Source: UBA2365 sp964594045
GTDB taxonomy: Bacteria > Bacteroidota > Bacteroidia > Chitinophagales > Saprospiraceae
DNA length: 64,000 nt
Direction: 5' to 3'
Assembly: GCA_964594045.1 (NCBI GenBank)
Contig: CAZQKR010000011.1
Coordinates: 1 to 64,000 of the forward strand
The notes under the pieces: model-generated
Databases searched by the model: none
Told to the model about the DNA's origin: nothing
Seen by the model: the letters and a program-made list of their open reading frames with translations, nothing else
Part shown: one piece after another, positions 46,784 to 57,070 of the stretch
How the letters are laid out: each line of letters begins with the position of its first letter
How positions within the stretch are numbered: position 1 is the stretch's first letter
Translations under genes and position numbers: made by a program

Positions 46784-47968
46784 ATGAAAAAAATGCGTAA
46801 TCTACTGCTGTTTTTGATGCTGATGGCCACACAATTGCATGGTCTACAACCGGGCTTGTCCGACCAGGCAGAAATATCCATTCTCAATATGGGCCCGGGC
46901 AACCAGGTGTATTCGATCTGGGGCCATACCGCCATCAGGATACAGGATCCGGTGACCGGACTCGACAAGGTATACAATTATGGCACCTTTGATTTTGATA
47001 CGCCCGATTTCGTACTCAAATTTATTCGCGGAAAACTCGACTATACGCTGAGTATCAGTCATTATTACAATATGCTTGCAGCTTATGGCCGCGAAGGCAG
47101 GTGGGTACAGGAACAAGTGCTCAACCTTGAACTGAGCGAAAAAAATAAACTGTATGAGCTTTTGGAGAAAAATTACCTGCCTGAAAACCGCCTTTACAAA
47201 TATGATTTCTTCTTTGACAATTGCGCAACAAGGCCGGTAAATATCATACTGAAAAGCGTTCAGGAACCAATACAGTTCAAAGCGCTGCCAAAAGAAAAAA
47301 GCTTCAGGAATATACTGGACGAACATTTGACCAATGACGCGTGGCTGGATTTTGGCATTGACCTGATCATCGGATCGAAAGCGGATGCTGTTGCGGATCC
47401 TGTCAACCAGATGTTCATGCCAAAATATGTTAAGGACTATTTCAGCTCCGCAACGATCGGACAGCACGTTGAAAAACCTGCTGTGGTCAGTCAGCAGATC
47501 TTACTGGAACAATCCCTGATTCCTAAAAAAGATTTAGCCCTGCCTTTCAGGCCTGCTTTCGTTTTCAACTTTCTGCTCGGTCTTGAGCTTTTCTTACTTT
47601 TCCTGATCATCCGGAAAAAGAGACCATTATGGAAAATGTATGACCAGCTTTGGTTTGGCATCATCAGCCTGGCTTCACTGTTCCTGCTGTTCATGTGGTT
47701 CGGAACGGATCACCTGGCTACCAAGGACAACTGGAACCTCTGGTGGATCAACCCACTTTTTTTGCTGGTGTTCTTTCCATTCAAGACCGGAGCCAGAAAA
47801 TGGATATTCAGGTTTTTAGCTGGCCTGCTGATATTGCTGATCGCATTCTGGACAGTCATACCCCAGGAGCTTAACCTGGCATTTTTGCCCCTGATGCTTA
47901 TCCTGTTATTAAAATGCATCCGATACGGTTACCGGGTATACCTTCCAGAAACTACCAAGACCGCTTGA
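46784..47968 (+). CDS. DUF4105 (Lnb-like N-terminal) membrane protein
   Basis: 394-residue protein: signal peptide (about 1-20), an exported DUF4105 domain with IWGHTAIRIQDP, YNYGTFDFDTP and a conserved YKYDFFFDNCATRP block carrying Asn-Cys, then four or five C-terminal membrane helices (about 265-390). DUF4105 resembles NlpC/P60-like papain folds, with H in GHTA and C in DNCATR as possible catalytic residues; enzymatic activity is inference. A -7-like TAATTTTG lies at 46772-46779, only 4 bp before the ATG, suggesting leaderless translation. It is 67 bp upstream of murF-alr on the same strand. Confidence 0.85.
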   Translation: MKKMRNLLLFLMLMATQLHGLQPGLSDQAEISILNMGPGNQVYSIWGHTAIRIQDPVTGLDKVYNYGTFDFDTPDFVLKFIRGKLDYTLSISHYYNMLAAYGREGRWVQEQVLNLELSEKNKLYELLEKNYLPENRLYKYDFFFDNCATRPVNIILKSVQEPIQFKALPKEKSFRNILDEHLTNDAWLDFGIDLIIGSKADAVADPVNQMFMPKYVKDYFSSATIGQHVEKPAVVSQQILLEQSLIPKKDLALPFRPAFVFNFLLGLELFLLFLIIRKKRPLWKMYDQLWFGIISLASLFLLFMWFGTDHLATKDNWNLWWINPLFLLVFFPFKTGARKWIFRFLAGLLILLIAFWTVIPQELNLAFLPLMLILLLKCIRYGYRVYLPETTKTA

Positions 47969-48035
47969 TTTGCCAAAATTCCATTTTTTTACGGATTGCC
48001 AACCATAAAAACAATTCAGGTATTATCTTCATTAT

Positions 48036-50501
48036 ATGTTAACTATTTCCCAGATCGGATCCTTGCTCGGACATGCCAACAAAAGCACGGTAGCCTCCGA
48101 AGCGATGGTTGAGCATCTGCTCATCGACTCAAGAAAGCTGCTTTTCCCCGCATCAACGATGTTTTTTGCCTTCAAAGGCCTTAAAACAGACGGTCATTTG
48201 TTCATTGCTGAACTCTACAATAAAGGTGTTCGATTTTTCGTCGTGGAAGAGCCTTCATTTGACTTTTCGGCATTGCCGGATGCCATTGCATGGAAAGTTC
48301 CGAGTGCACTAAAGGCGCTCCAGACCATCGTCGCAGCTCACCGCGGTAAATTTTCCATACCTGTTGTGGGCATCACCGGGAGCAACGGCAAGACCATCAT
48401 CAAGGAGTGGGTTTATCAGCTGCTGGAAAAGGATTTCAACATTGTCAAAAATCCCGGAAGCTATAATTCTCAGATTGGTGTTCCACTTTCCGTATGGCAG
48501 ATGTATCCCCGTGCTGACCTTGGGTTTTTTGAAGCAGGCATTTCCACAGTGGGCGAAATGCAGGGTCTCGAACAGGTGATCAGGCCGACGATCGGGATTT
48601 TCACCAATCTTGGAGATGCACACAGCAGCGGATTCAAAAGCCAGACAGAAAAACTCGCAGAAAAACTTATTTTGTTTAAAAATACCTCCACCATCATCTG
48701 CCATCGCGACGATCCTTTTACATTCGGTTTCATCAACCAAAAAATGCAGGGCAAACAGATCATTTCATGGTCATATCAGGATGAAACGGCTGAATTATAT
48801 GTGCAGCATGTAGATCTGTCCAACGGCGCCAGCGTCGTAAAATACATATGGAGGGGCAAAACAGGCAGTTTTACCACCAGATTCAAGGATAACCTGAGCA
48901 TTCATCTGGCTGTTTTTGCGCTGTTTGTCAGCCTAGAACTCGGCCTTGACAAAGAGGAGGCTGAATCCCGTATTTCAATGGTTACCGCGATCAACATGCG
49001 TCTGGAAACCAAAGAAGGGGAGAACGACTGTATCCTTATCAACGACTCCTATAATGCAGATCTGACCAGCCTGACCCAGGCACTGAATTACCTGGCGATG
49101 CAGGACTCATCCAGGAAAAAAGTGCTTGTGCTTTCCGAGTTCCTGCAGATTGGTAATGATCAGCATGATACCAACGAAAAACTGATCAGCCTCATCAACC
49201 GGATAGGCTTGTCCAGACTCGTTCTTGTCGGGAAAAATATGGGACGGCTGCTGCCTCAAATTGACGGGAATATTCAGAAACACCATTTTGAAACAACTGA
49301 AGCCTTATTGGCCAAATTGCCTCAACTACGGTTCCAGAATGAGGTCATCATGCTGAAAGGCGCCAGGGTATACCATTTTGAAGATCTGTTTGACAAGCTC
49401 GCCAAAAGGTTTCACAGCACTGTACTCGAGATCAATCTGGATGCGGTGATGCACAACATCCGCGTCTATAAATCATTTCTGAAGCCAGAAACGAAGATAC
49501 TGGCCGTTATCAAAGCCGGAGCCTACGGTGTGGGCAGCGTCAGACTTGCAGAACAGCTGGAAAAGAGCGGTGTCAATTATTTTGGTGTGGCTTTTATGGA
49601 CGAAGGGATAGAACTGCGAAAGGGAGGCATCAAGAACCCGATACTGATCTTCAATCCGGACCTCAATTTTATCCCCGAAATGTACAGATACCGCCTCGAG
49701 CCGGTCATATACAATTTTGATATGCTGGATCGGGTTGCAGGTGAAAGCTATTTTAAAACCCGCATACATCTGAAGATCGATACGGGCTTGCACAGACTGG
49801 GTTTCCTCAGTGAAGAGTGGGATCTGCTGACCGCGCAGCTGGATAAGATCCGCCATTTACAGGTTGCCTCAGTTTTCTCACATCTGTCTGCCAGTCCGAA
49901 TTACGCTTTTGATTACTTTACACATGAACAGGCTGCTCTATTCAATATTGCATATCAGAAAATAGCAGAAAAGCTGGGATACAAACCCATCAAGCATTTG
50001 CTCAACAGCGCCGGCGTGGTCAAATTCAGGGATTATCAGTTTGATATGGTCAGGGTCGGATCGGGATTTCATGGTGTTGACACCAGCAAAAACATCAATA
50101 AATCCCTGCAGATCGTGAATACACTCAAAGCAAAGATCAGCCTGATCAAAAAAGTACGGGCCGGCGAAAGTGTTGGTTACGAAAGAAAAGGCATCACCGA
50201 CAGGGACCGGATCATCGCCATCCTGCCCATAGGTTATGCGGATGGTCTGGTGAGGAAAGCAGGAAATGAACGCTACAGCGTCTGGCTCAACGGGTATTTC
50301 GCACCCATTGTTGGAAATGTGAATATGGATATGACCATGATTGACATCACTAACGTTCCGAATGTACAGGTGGGTGACGTTGTGGAAATTTTTGGTCCGA
50401 ATGCAAGAATTACCGACCTTGCAGAAGCCGGAGAGACCATTTTTTATGAAATACTGACCAGAATTTCTCCGCGGGTAAAAAGAATTTACATGGAATCATA
50501 A
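48036..50501 (+). CDS. murF: MurF-alanine racemase fusion
   Basis: Bifunctional cell-wall enzyme characteristic of Bacteroidota. The N-terminal half (about 1-455) is a MurF-type ligase adding D-Ala-D-Ala to UDP-MurNAc-tripeptide, with P-loop GSNGKT (115-120), KNPGSYNSQIGVPLS and the C-terminal NDSYNADLTS block. The C-terminal half (about 460-821) is alanine racemase: PLP lysine K493 in VIKAGAYG, the KIDTGLHRLGF block, and the second catalytic Tyr in GESVGYERKG. The fusion couples D-Ala supply to its use. In the PLP motif GAYG replaces the more common DAYG. It is probably cotranscribed with the DUF4105 gene. Confidence 0.94.
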   Translation: MLTISQIGSLLGHANKSTVASEAMVEHLLIDSRKLLFPASTMFFAFKGLKTDGHLFIAELYNKGVRFFVVEEPSFDFSALPDAIAWKVPSALKALQTIVAAHRGKFSIPVVGITGSNGKTIIKEWVYQLLEKDFNIVKNPGSYNSQIGVPLSVWQMYPRADLGFFEAGISTVGEMQGLEQVIRPTIGIFTNLGDAHSSGFKSQTEKLAEKLILFKNTSTIICHRDDPFTFGFINQKMQGKQIISWSYQDETAELYVQHVDLSNGASVVKYIWRGKTGSFTTRFKDNLSIHLAVFALFVSLELGLDKEEAESRISMVTAINMRLETKEGENDCILINDSYNADLTSLTQALNYLAMQDSSRKKVLVLSEFLQIGNDQHDTNEKLISLINRIGLSRLVLVGKNMGRLLPQIDGNIQKHHFETTEALLAKLPQLRFQNEVIMLKGARVYHFEDLFDKLAKRFHSTVLEINLDAVMHNIRVYKSFLKPETKILAVIKAGAYGVGSVRLAEQLEKSGVNYFGVAFMDEGIELRKGGIKNPILIFNPDLNFIPEMYRYRLEPVIYNFDMLDRVAGESYFKTRIHLKIDTGLHRLGFLSEEWDLLTAQLDKIRHLQVASVFSHLSASPNYAFDYFTHEQAALFNIAYQKIAEKLGYKPIKHLLNSAGVVKFRDYQFDMVRVGSGFHGVDTSKNINKSLQIVNTLKAKISLIKKVRAGESVGYERKGITDRDRIIAILPIGYADGLVRKAGNERYSVWLNGYFAPIVGNVNMDMTMIDITNVPNVQVGDVVEIFGPNARITDLAEAGETIFYEILTRISPRVKRIYMES

Positions 50502-50886
50502 TAATCCGGATACAAATGATGTTTTAAAAGGTATTTTTTGATGCATTGCTTTCATGAGCTGAAATGGATATTTTTGTAAATTGCAGCCGAAATTTTTCTA
50601 ATATTTAATTCATTGAAATTGTTTATATACTTTTGCGGCCGATATTAATCCGGTTAAAACTTACCCGGAACAAAGTCAACTTTCATATTGTTTTGTTTTT
50701 CGGATAAAAAAAAGGTATTAATAGGAAAAGCAACATTTTTGCTCCGGATATTGAAAATGTAGGAAAAAATCAGGTTATCGATTTCGAAAGCATTGTTGAA
50801 GAAATTTATATTTGGAAATTTGTACTAAGATGATGTTTGCTGGCATCTTCTGATTTGAGGTTTAAACATTTAAAAAAATAAAAGCA
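50502..50886. other. Promoter region of the parvulin operon
   Basis: 385 bp of AT-rich DNA between murF-alr and the parvulin gene. Two matches to the -7 consensus TAnnTTTG occur (50628-50635 and 50807-50814), neither with a TTG at the standard distance. No hairpin terminator or gene is seen. Confidence 0.35.
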
Positions 50887-52839
50887 ATGAAAAAAGCATT
50901 TCTGTATTTGTTATGCTCATTTATGGTCGTCAGTGCAGGTTTTGCACAGAATGCAGATCCTGTGATCTTTAAAGTTGGGAATATCCCGGTCCATCAGTCA
51001 GAATTTCTGTATATCTACCAGAAAAACAACGGGAAAAAAGCCGATTTCTCTAAACAAAGCCTGGAAGAATACCTCGACCTGTATATCCGGTTCAAGCTCA
51101 AAGTGGCCAAAGCCAAAGAGATGAAACTGGACACCATTCCCGAACTGATCAGTGAGCTGGAAGGCTACAGAAAGCAATTGTCCAAATCCTACCTGGTTGA
51201 TAAAGAAGTCAATGATAAACTGGTAGTGGAAGTTTTTGACAGGATGCAAAAGGACATCAATGTCAGTCATATCCTGATCTCACTGAATGAAACCAATGAT
51301 CCTTCCATCGATAACACCGCGGAAGCGAAGATCAATCATGTTTACAAAAGGCTGCAGGAAGGCACGCCATTTGAACAACTGGCTGCAGAATACTCCGAAG
51401 ACCCGTCAAGTAAACACAATGGAGGAAGTCTGGGTTTCGTCACTTCCATGTTGCCCGACGGTTTCTATGAATTTGAGAATGTGGCGTACAACCTGAAGCC
51501 AGGAGAATATTCCAAGCCTTTCAAGACACATGTCGGTTACCATATTGTCAAGCTCAATTCCGAAAGACCTGCAAGAGGAGAAATCGAAGCCGCTCATATC
51601 ATGATCCTCAAAAAAAATGAAGATCTGGCATTCGCAAAAAATAAAATTGACAGTATTTACCAGCTTCTTCAAAAAGGTGAAGAATTTGACCAACTGGCAA
51701 AACAGTATTCCACCGACAGGAAAACTGCCGTTCAGGGCGGATATCTTGGATTTTTTGGTATCAACAGCTATGAAATGCCTTTTGAAGAAGCGGCTTTTGG
51801 CCTGACAAAGGACGGAGAATTTTCGAAACCTTTTTCTACGTCAGCCGGTTGGCATATCGTAAAACGGATCAGCAAAGTTTCAAGAAATGATTTCGATAAG
51901 GTTAAAAGAGCCATCACTGCACAGGTATTGAACGACAGCAGATACAATGTCGCAAAAGTCAAAGTGATCGAAACCATCAAGAAGGAGAATAATTTCACAG
52001 GCAACAAGGAAAACTTTGATTCATTTGTCAGCAAGCTGAATGAGGAATTCTTTACGGCTAACTGGGTCAACCCGGTAAAAGAACCAATGACATTGTTCAC
52101 ACTTCAAAACAAAGCGTTCACAACTGATGATTTCGCAGCATTTTGCAGGGATAACCAAAGGGACAGGGTCCGTTTTGGCGGTAATACACCTGTGAATATG
52201 GTCGCTGGCCAAATGTATGATCAATTTGTAAGTGAATCCTGCCTCAACTGGGAAGAAGACAAGCTGGAAAGTAAATACCCTGACTTTAAGGCGCTGATGA
52301 GGGAATATGCAGAAGGTATCCTTTTATTCGAAGCCACCAAAAGAGAAGTTTGGGACAAGGCATCACAGGACATTGAAGGATTGACTGCGTTTTTTGAAAA
52401 AAACAGTAAAAAATATAACTGGAAGCAGAGAGCTGATCTGTACACTTATACCATTCAGGTAAATGATGAGGCCAAAGCCAACGAGATCTATGCATTTGCT
52501 TACAACAACAGCCATGAAAAACTGATCGAAAAGTACAATAAAGACAATCAGATCGTCATTTTTACCCGTTCAAAAGTTGAAAGCGGCAGTAGCGATCTCG
52601 TCTATATGAAAATGGAAAAAGGTGAATTGTCCGCATTGAACTATGACAGCAAAAGAGGTCTTTACAAGTTCAGAAAGGTTGAGGATATCCTGCCTAAATC
52701 TCCGAAATCCCTGGATGAAGCCAAGGGCTATGTGATAGCAGACTACCAGGAACATCTGGAAAAGGTATGGGTCGAAAAACTCAGGAAAGAGATCAAGGTG
52801 GAAATTGACAAACCGGCTTTCCAAAAATTGATTAAATAA
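50887..52839 (+). CDS. Periplasmic peptidyl-prolyl isomerase with two PpiC domains
   Basis: 650-residue exported foldase. Signal peptide about 1-20; N-terminal helical chaperone part (about 25-115); two parvulin domains at about 118-225 (VSHILIS, GGSLGFVTS, GYHIVKL) and 232-335 (AAHIMIL, GGYLGFFG, GWHIVKR); and a long helical C-terminal part (about 335-650). It is the first of three adjacent plus-strand genes (3- and 18-bp gaps) that together look like a SurA-type outer-membrane protein chaperone set. The last part's length is greater than in proteobacterial SurA. Confidence 0.88.
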   Translation: MKKAFLYLLCSFMVVSAGFAQNADPVIFKVGNIPVHQSEFLYIYQKNNGKKADFSKQSLEEYLDLYIRFKLKVAKAKEMKLDTIPELISELEGYRKQLSKSYLVDKEVNDKLVVEVFDRMQKDINVSHILISLNETNDPSIDNTAEAKINHVYKRLQEGTPFEQLAAEYSEDPSSKHNGGSLGFVTSMLPDGFYEFENVAYNLKPGEYSKPFKTHVGYHIVKLNSERPARGEIEAAHIMILKKNEDLAFAKNKIDSIYQLLQKGEEFDQLAKQYSTDRKTAVQGGYLGFFGINSYEMPFEEAAFGLTKDGEFSKPFSTSAGWHIVKRISKVSRNDFDKVKRAITAQVLNDSRYNVAKVKVIETIKKENNFTGNKENFDSFVSKLNEEFFTANWVNPVKEPMTLFTLQNKAFTTDDFAAFCRDNQRDRVRFGGNTPVNMVAGQMYDQFVSESCLNWEEDKLESKYPDFKALMREYAEGILLFEATKREVWDKASQDIEGLTAFFEKNSKKYNWKQRADLYTYTIQVNDEAKANEIYAFAYNNSHEKLIEKYNKDNQIVIFTRSKVESGSSDLVYMKMEKGELSALNYDSKRGLYKFRKVEDILPKSPKSLDEAKGYVIADYQEHLEKVWVEKLRKEIKVEIDKPAFQKLIK

Positions 52840-52842
52840 AAA

Positions 52843-53706
52843 ATGTCCCGGCCAACCATCCAACTGCTCAGCGTTGCTTTCCTGGTATTACCCGGATTGT
52901 ATGGTTGTCAGTATTTTGAGAAAGACTCCGGAAAGTCAAAGGAAGTCATTGCCCAGGTGTTTGACCGTAAGCTGTATCTCAAAGATTTTCCTGAAGAATT
53001 GTCCAGGATAGACAATAAAGAGGACAGCACTGCATTAAGCAATGCTTTCGTTGAGCAATGGATCCGGAAAACGCTTTTGCTGCATGAAGCTGAAAAATTC
53101 AAACCCGAATCACTGGATATTGAAAAATTGCTCCAGGATTATAAGGAATCGCTGCTGATCAATAGCTTTCAGCGGCACATCATCACTTCACAGATGGACA
53201 CACTGGTATCTGTCAGCGAAGTTAAGGAATTGTATGACAATCTTAAGGGTAATTATATCCTTGAATATCCGATCATTCGCTTTAGCCTGGTCAAAATTCC
53301 ACATGATGCCCCGGATATCGATGGATTTTATACCGCATGGAAAAAAAACAATATCAGGTCAACAGCGCCATATATCAAAAAACACGCTGTCCAATACCTG
53401 GATTACAGCCAGAAATGGACGGAGTGGAACCAGACTAAAAGGCAACTGGACAAATCTGTGCTCAACAACATTGATTTTGACGAAAAAAAGACTGTTCAGA
53501 AAAAGATCGGAAGTTATGAATATTTTATAAAAATCTTCGATTTCGTGGACAAAAATGAAATTTCACCGTTATCCTACGTAGAAGATCGTCTGGTCAATAT
53601 CGTTGTCCAGAAAAGGAAAGCGAAAGTGATCGACCAATATATTGAAAAACTATACGAGAAAGAATCCAATCAAAACAACATCCGCATTTTTAAAAACAAC
53701 GAATAA
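52843..53706 (+). CDS. SurA-N-like lipoprotein without isomerase domain
   Basis: 287 residues starting 3 bp after the upstream stop. Signal with lipobox GLYGC (Cys22), so probably a lipoprotein. The following helices (VIAQVFDRKLYLKDFPEEL and SFQRHIITSQMD) resemble the N-terminal chaperone region of SurA-like proteins, but no GG-x-LG / GxHL parvulin signature is present. It lies between two genes of PPIC proteins; an accessory chaperone role in the same operon is likely. The family is not named with confidence. Confidence 0.75.
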   Translation: MSRPTIQLLSVAFLVLPGLYGCQYFEKDSGKSKEVIAQVFDRKLYLKDFPEELSRIDNKEDSTALSNAFVEQWIRKTLLLHEAEKFKPESLDIEKLLQDYKESLLINSFQRHIITSQMDTLVSVSEVKELYDNLKGNYILEYPIIRFSLVKIPHDAPDIDGFYTAWKKNNIRSTAPYIKKHAVQYLDYSQKWTEWNQTKRQLDKSVLNNIDFDEKKTVQKKIGSYEYFIKIFDFVDKNEISPLSYVEDRLVNIVVQKRKAKVIDQYIEKLYEKESNQNNIRIFKNNE

Positions 53707-53724
53707 ATTTAAACTACAAAGATC

Positions 53725-55080
53725 ATGAGATATATTTCCATAATCATTTTTCTTTTTCTGCTACAATCGCAATCAGGCTGGACCCAGCAAAAACTTATCA
53801 TCGACAAAGTAGGAGCACAGGTAGGGGCTGAACTGATTTTGATGTCAGACGTGGAGAATGAATTCAATTATCTGGCTTCCATGCAAAAAAACGTCAAACC
53901 TGAAGTGAAATGCATGATCCTTCAGGAGATCATCGTTTCAAAGATCCTGGTCACACAGGCAAAACTCGATAGCATAGAAGTTGAAGATGATGAGGTGGAA
54001 ACTCAGTTGGACGCCCGTATGGACCAGATCCTGCGTCAAATGGGCGGAGATGAAAACCTGTTTGAAAGCTATTACGGAAAGACAGTTGCTGAAATGAAAA
54101 ACGTATACAGGGAAGATATCAGATCAAAATTACTTTCTGACAAAATGATGTCCCAACTGATTTCCAATATTCAGATCACACCCAGCGAAGTCATAGATTT
54201 TTTCAATTCGGTTCCGGTGGACAGTCTGCCATATTTCAACAGTGAAGTGGAGATCGGTGAGATCCTGTATACGCCCAAACTGAATGAAGGTGAGAAACAA
54301 AAAGCCAGGGAAAAACTCGAAAATATCAGGAATGAAATTCTGAGCGGAAAAGGTGATTTTGCCGAGTTGGCAAAGAAAAATTCGGATGATTTTGGTTCAG
54401 GCAGACAAGGCGGCAATTTAGGATGGCAAAAGCGGGGTTCTTTTGTACCTGAATTTGAAGCAGTTGCCTATAGTCTGAAAAAAGATGAACTTTCTGAAAT
54501 AGTGGAAACCGAGTTTGGTTTTCACCTGATACAGGTTATGGAAAGAAGGGGAAATACCATCAATGCACGACATATTCTGATCAAACCCAGGATGACACCT
54601 CAGGATCTGGCCAAAGCAAAATCTGAACTGGATTCCATACGGACACTTATCGTGGAGAATAAATTGACTTTCGATGCTGCAGTAAAGAAATTTTCCGACA
54701 AAAACAGCATGAGTTACCACAACAACGGCAGGATGACCAACCAGAAAAACCAGTCAACTTTTTTTGAAACCAAAGATCTGTCACCTGAAATTTATTTTGC
54801 CCTGGAAGATCTGGAAGTGGGCGAAATCTCACAGCCGCTCGAAGTAAAAGGACAATCGGGAGAAATCCAGTTTCAGCTGATCAAGTTGCTCACAAGGACC
54901 AAACCGCACAGGGCCAGTCTCCAGGAGGATTACTCCAGGATTCAGGAATTTGCCAAGGAAAGCAAAAAGAGCGAATACATCAACAATTGGCGGCAGGAGA
55001 AGATCAAATCCAATTATATATTCATCGATGAGCAATATCTTTCCGCTTGTCCGAATCTCGAATCCTGGATCACAAAATAA
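53725..55080 (+). CDS. SurA-like periplasmic chaperone/isomerase
   Basis: 451 residues: signal peptide (about 1-20), SurA N-terminal chaperone region (VGAQVGAELILMSDVENEF, about 27-160), first parvulin domain about 168-272 (GEILYTPK, GGNLGWQKRGSF, GFHLIQV) and second about 276-385 (ARHILIKP; the GG-x-LG box is replaced by NNGRMTN, so this domain is probably inactive). This is the classic SurA order, which escorts unfolded outer-membrane proteins to the BAM complex. Third gene of the operon; no terminator seen before the converging ABC-F gene 48 bp away. Confidence 0.88.
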   Translation: MRYISIIIFLFLLQSQSGWTQQKLIIDKVGAQVGAELILMSDVENEFNYLASMQKNVKPEVKCMILQEIIVSKILVTQAKLDSIEVEDDEVETQLDARMDQILRQMGGDENLFESYYGKTVAEMKNVYREDIRSKLLSDKMMSQLISNIQITPSEVIDFFNSVPVDSLPYFNSEVEIGEILYTPKLNEGEKQKAREKLENIRNEILSGKGDFAELAKKNSDDFGSGRQGGNLGWQKRGSFVPEFEAVAYSLKKDELSEIVETEFGFHLIQVMERRGNTINARHILIKPRMTPQDLAKAKSELDSIRTLIVENKLTFDAAVKKFSDKNSMSYHNNGRMTNQKNQSTFFETKDLSPEIYFALEDLEVGEISQPLEVKGQSGEIQFQLIKLLTRTKPHRASLQEDYSRIQEFAKESKKSEYINNWRQEKIKSNYIFIDEQYLSACPNLESWITK

Positions 55081-55128
55081 ACTGACTGCCAGAATCTTTA
55101 ATGCGTTTGCCAGGTAGAGCCCGGGCGA

Positions 55129-56994
55129 TCACATGAGTTCTACCAGGGATTCCCATTGTTGTTCCAGCGATGCGATCTTTTCCTGGACCAACTGTAATTC
55201 CTTTCCTTTTGACTCAATTTCTTCCAGGGAAAGTCCTTCCTGCATAAAAAACGCATTTAATGCTTCCTTCTTCAGTTCCAGTTGCTCCAGTTCACGCTCA
55301 ACCCTGTTGAGTTCATTCTTCATCTTATTTTTCTGCTTTCGTATGTCATCCGGATCCGCAACAATAGCCGGTCGGGTTGTGACCTGTTCTGTTTTAGCGC
55401 CAGCTGACTGCATTTTTTCCCTTGATTCACGATATTGAGTGTAGTTGCCGTTGAAATCCCTGATCTTCCCGTCTCCTTCCATTACAAACAAATGCTCCAC
55501 CAGCTTATCCATAAAATACCGGTCATGGGTGATGACCACCAGGCAGCCGTCGAATCCTGACAGGTATTCTTCCAGCACATTCAAGGTGATGATATCCAGA
55601 TCATTAGTTGGTTCATCCAGGATCAGGAAATTGGGATTGCGCATCAGACTGGTCAATAAATGCAAACGCCGTTTTTCCCCTCCGCTCAATTGGGAAACAT
55701 ACACCTGTTGCTGCTTCCTGGGAAATAAAAAGCGCTCCAGCAATTGCTCTGCTGACAGTTTAAATCCTTTTGCCAGTGGCAAATATTCTGCGATATCCCG
55801 GATGACATCCACCACGCGCTTATCTTCCGCCAATACAATTCCATCCTGGGTATAATAACCAAAATAAACCGTTTCGCCGATGATCACCCTTCCGTAATCC
55901 GGCTTCAACTGCCCGGTCATGATGTTGATAAAACTGGTTTTTCCGACGCCGTTAGGACCCACGATCCCGACTTTCTCCTTCTTCCTGAATTTGTAATGGA
56001 AATGATCCAATATCCTGACTTCACCAAATGATTTTCCAACATCGTGAAACTCCACGATCTTGCTGCCCAGCCTTCTCGCCTCGATCTGAATACTCATTTC
56101 CTCCGTTGTTTTGATCTGCGAAACGGTTTCCTTTAAGTCCCAGACCTTATCGACACGTGCTTTTGCCTTCGTACCCCGTGCCTGTGGTTGCCTGCCAAGC
56201 CATTCCCATTCTTTTTTGAGCAGCTTTTTATTCTTTTCGGCAACTACAGTATCATTTTGCACACGGGCGATCTTTTTTTCAAGATACTGCTCATAGTTGC
56301 CTGAATAAGGGTAAAGATTCCCGTCTTCCAGTTCAAGGATCCGGTTGCACACATTTTCAAGGAAATAACGGTCGTGCGTCACCATGAACACGGTCAGGTT
56401 GGCTTGCTGGAGATAGGTCTCGAGCCATTCGATCATATCCAGGTCAAGGTGGTTGGTAGGCTCATCCAGGATGATGAAATCCGGTTCCTGGACCAGCACC
56501 TTTGCCAGGGCAAGCCGTTTTTTCTGACCTCCGGACAGTTCGCTCACCTTCCGGTCCATCCCAGCAATGCGCAGTTTCTGGAGGGTCTCGCTGATCCTGA
56601 CTTCCATATCCCATGCCTGGAGGTCATCCAGCCTGGCCATGGCCACCCGGATGCGTTCGTCATCTTTTGAAGCCAGTGCTGATTCATAAGTCTTGATCGC
56701 GATGATTTTAGGATCTTCTGCATCAAAAATTGCATCTCCGATGGTCATTCCCGGTTGAAATACAGGTTCCTGCTCCAAAAAAATGGTGCGGATATCCTGT
56801 TTGAAAATAATTTTGGCCATTTCGCCCTCCGGCTGCTCTATTCCTGCCAAAACCCGCAACAGGGTGGATTTTCCCGAACCGTTCTTGGCGATCAGCGCGA
56901 TTTTGTCCCCTTTATTGATCAACAGAGAAATGCCGTAAAACAGCACTTTATCTCCATAAGATTTACTGATATTTTCAGCTTGTAAATAATTCAT
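55129..56994 (-). CDS. ABC-F ATPase (Uup-like)
   Basis: 621-residue soluble protein with two ATP-binding cassettes and no membrane part. First cassette: Walker A GSGKST (about 39-44), signature LSGGQKKRLALAK. Second: GPNGVGKTS, signature LSGGEKRRLHLLT. Between them lies the interdomain linker of the ABC-F family, and the C-terminus (about 540-621) is a charged coiled coil as in Uup. ABC-F proteins act on the ribosome or on DNA-related processes. The coiled-coil tail favours the Uup subgroup rather than antibiotic-resistance types. It converges on the SurA-like gene. Confidence 0.9.
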   Translation of the reverse strand: MNYLQAENISKSYGDKVLFYGISLLINKGDKIALIAKNGSGKSTLLRVLAGIEQPEGEMAKIIFKQDIRTIFLEQEPVFQPGMTIGDAIFDAEDPKIIAIKTYESALASKDDERIRVAMARLDDLQAWDMEVRISETLQKLRIAGMDRKVSELSGGQKKRLALAKVLVQEPDFIILDEPTNHLDLDMIEWLETYLQQANLTVFMVTHDRYFLENVCNRILELEDGNLYPYSGNYEQYLEKKIARVQNDTVVAEKNKKLLKKEWEWLGRQPQARGTKAKARVDKVWDLKETVSQIKTTEEMSIQIEARRLGSKIVEFHDVGKSFGEVRILDHFHYKFRKKEKVGIVGPNGVGKTSFINIMTGQLKPDYGRVIIGETVYFGYYTQDGIVLAEDKRVVDVIRDIAEYLPLAKGFKLSAEQLLERFLFPRKQQQVYVSQLSGGEKRRLHLLTSLMRNPNFLILDEPTNDLDIITLNVLEEYLSGFDGCLVVITHDRYFMDKLVEHLFVMEGDGKIRDFNGNYTQYRESREKMQSAGAKTEQVTTRPAIVADPDDIRKQKNKMKNELNRVERELEQLELKKEALNAFFMQEGLSLEEIESKGKELQLVQEKIASLEQQWESLVELM

Positions 56995-57070
56995 AAATAT
57001 TCCATGTGAATTTTGGCAATGATAAGGGATAAAATCCGATTTTTCCCTGCAGGAAAAGGTTTTTGTTTAT

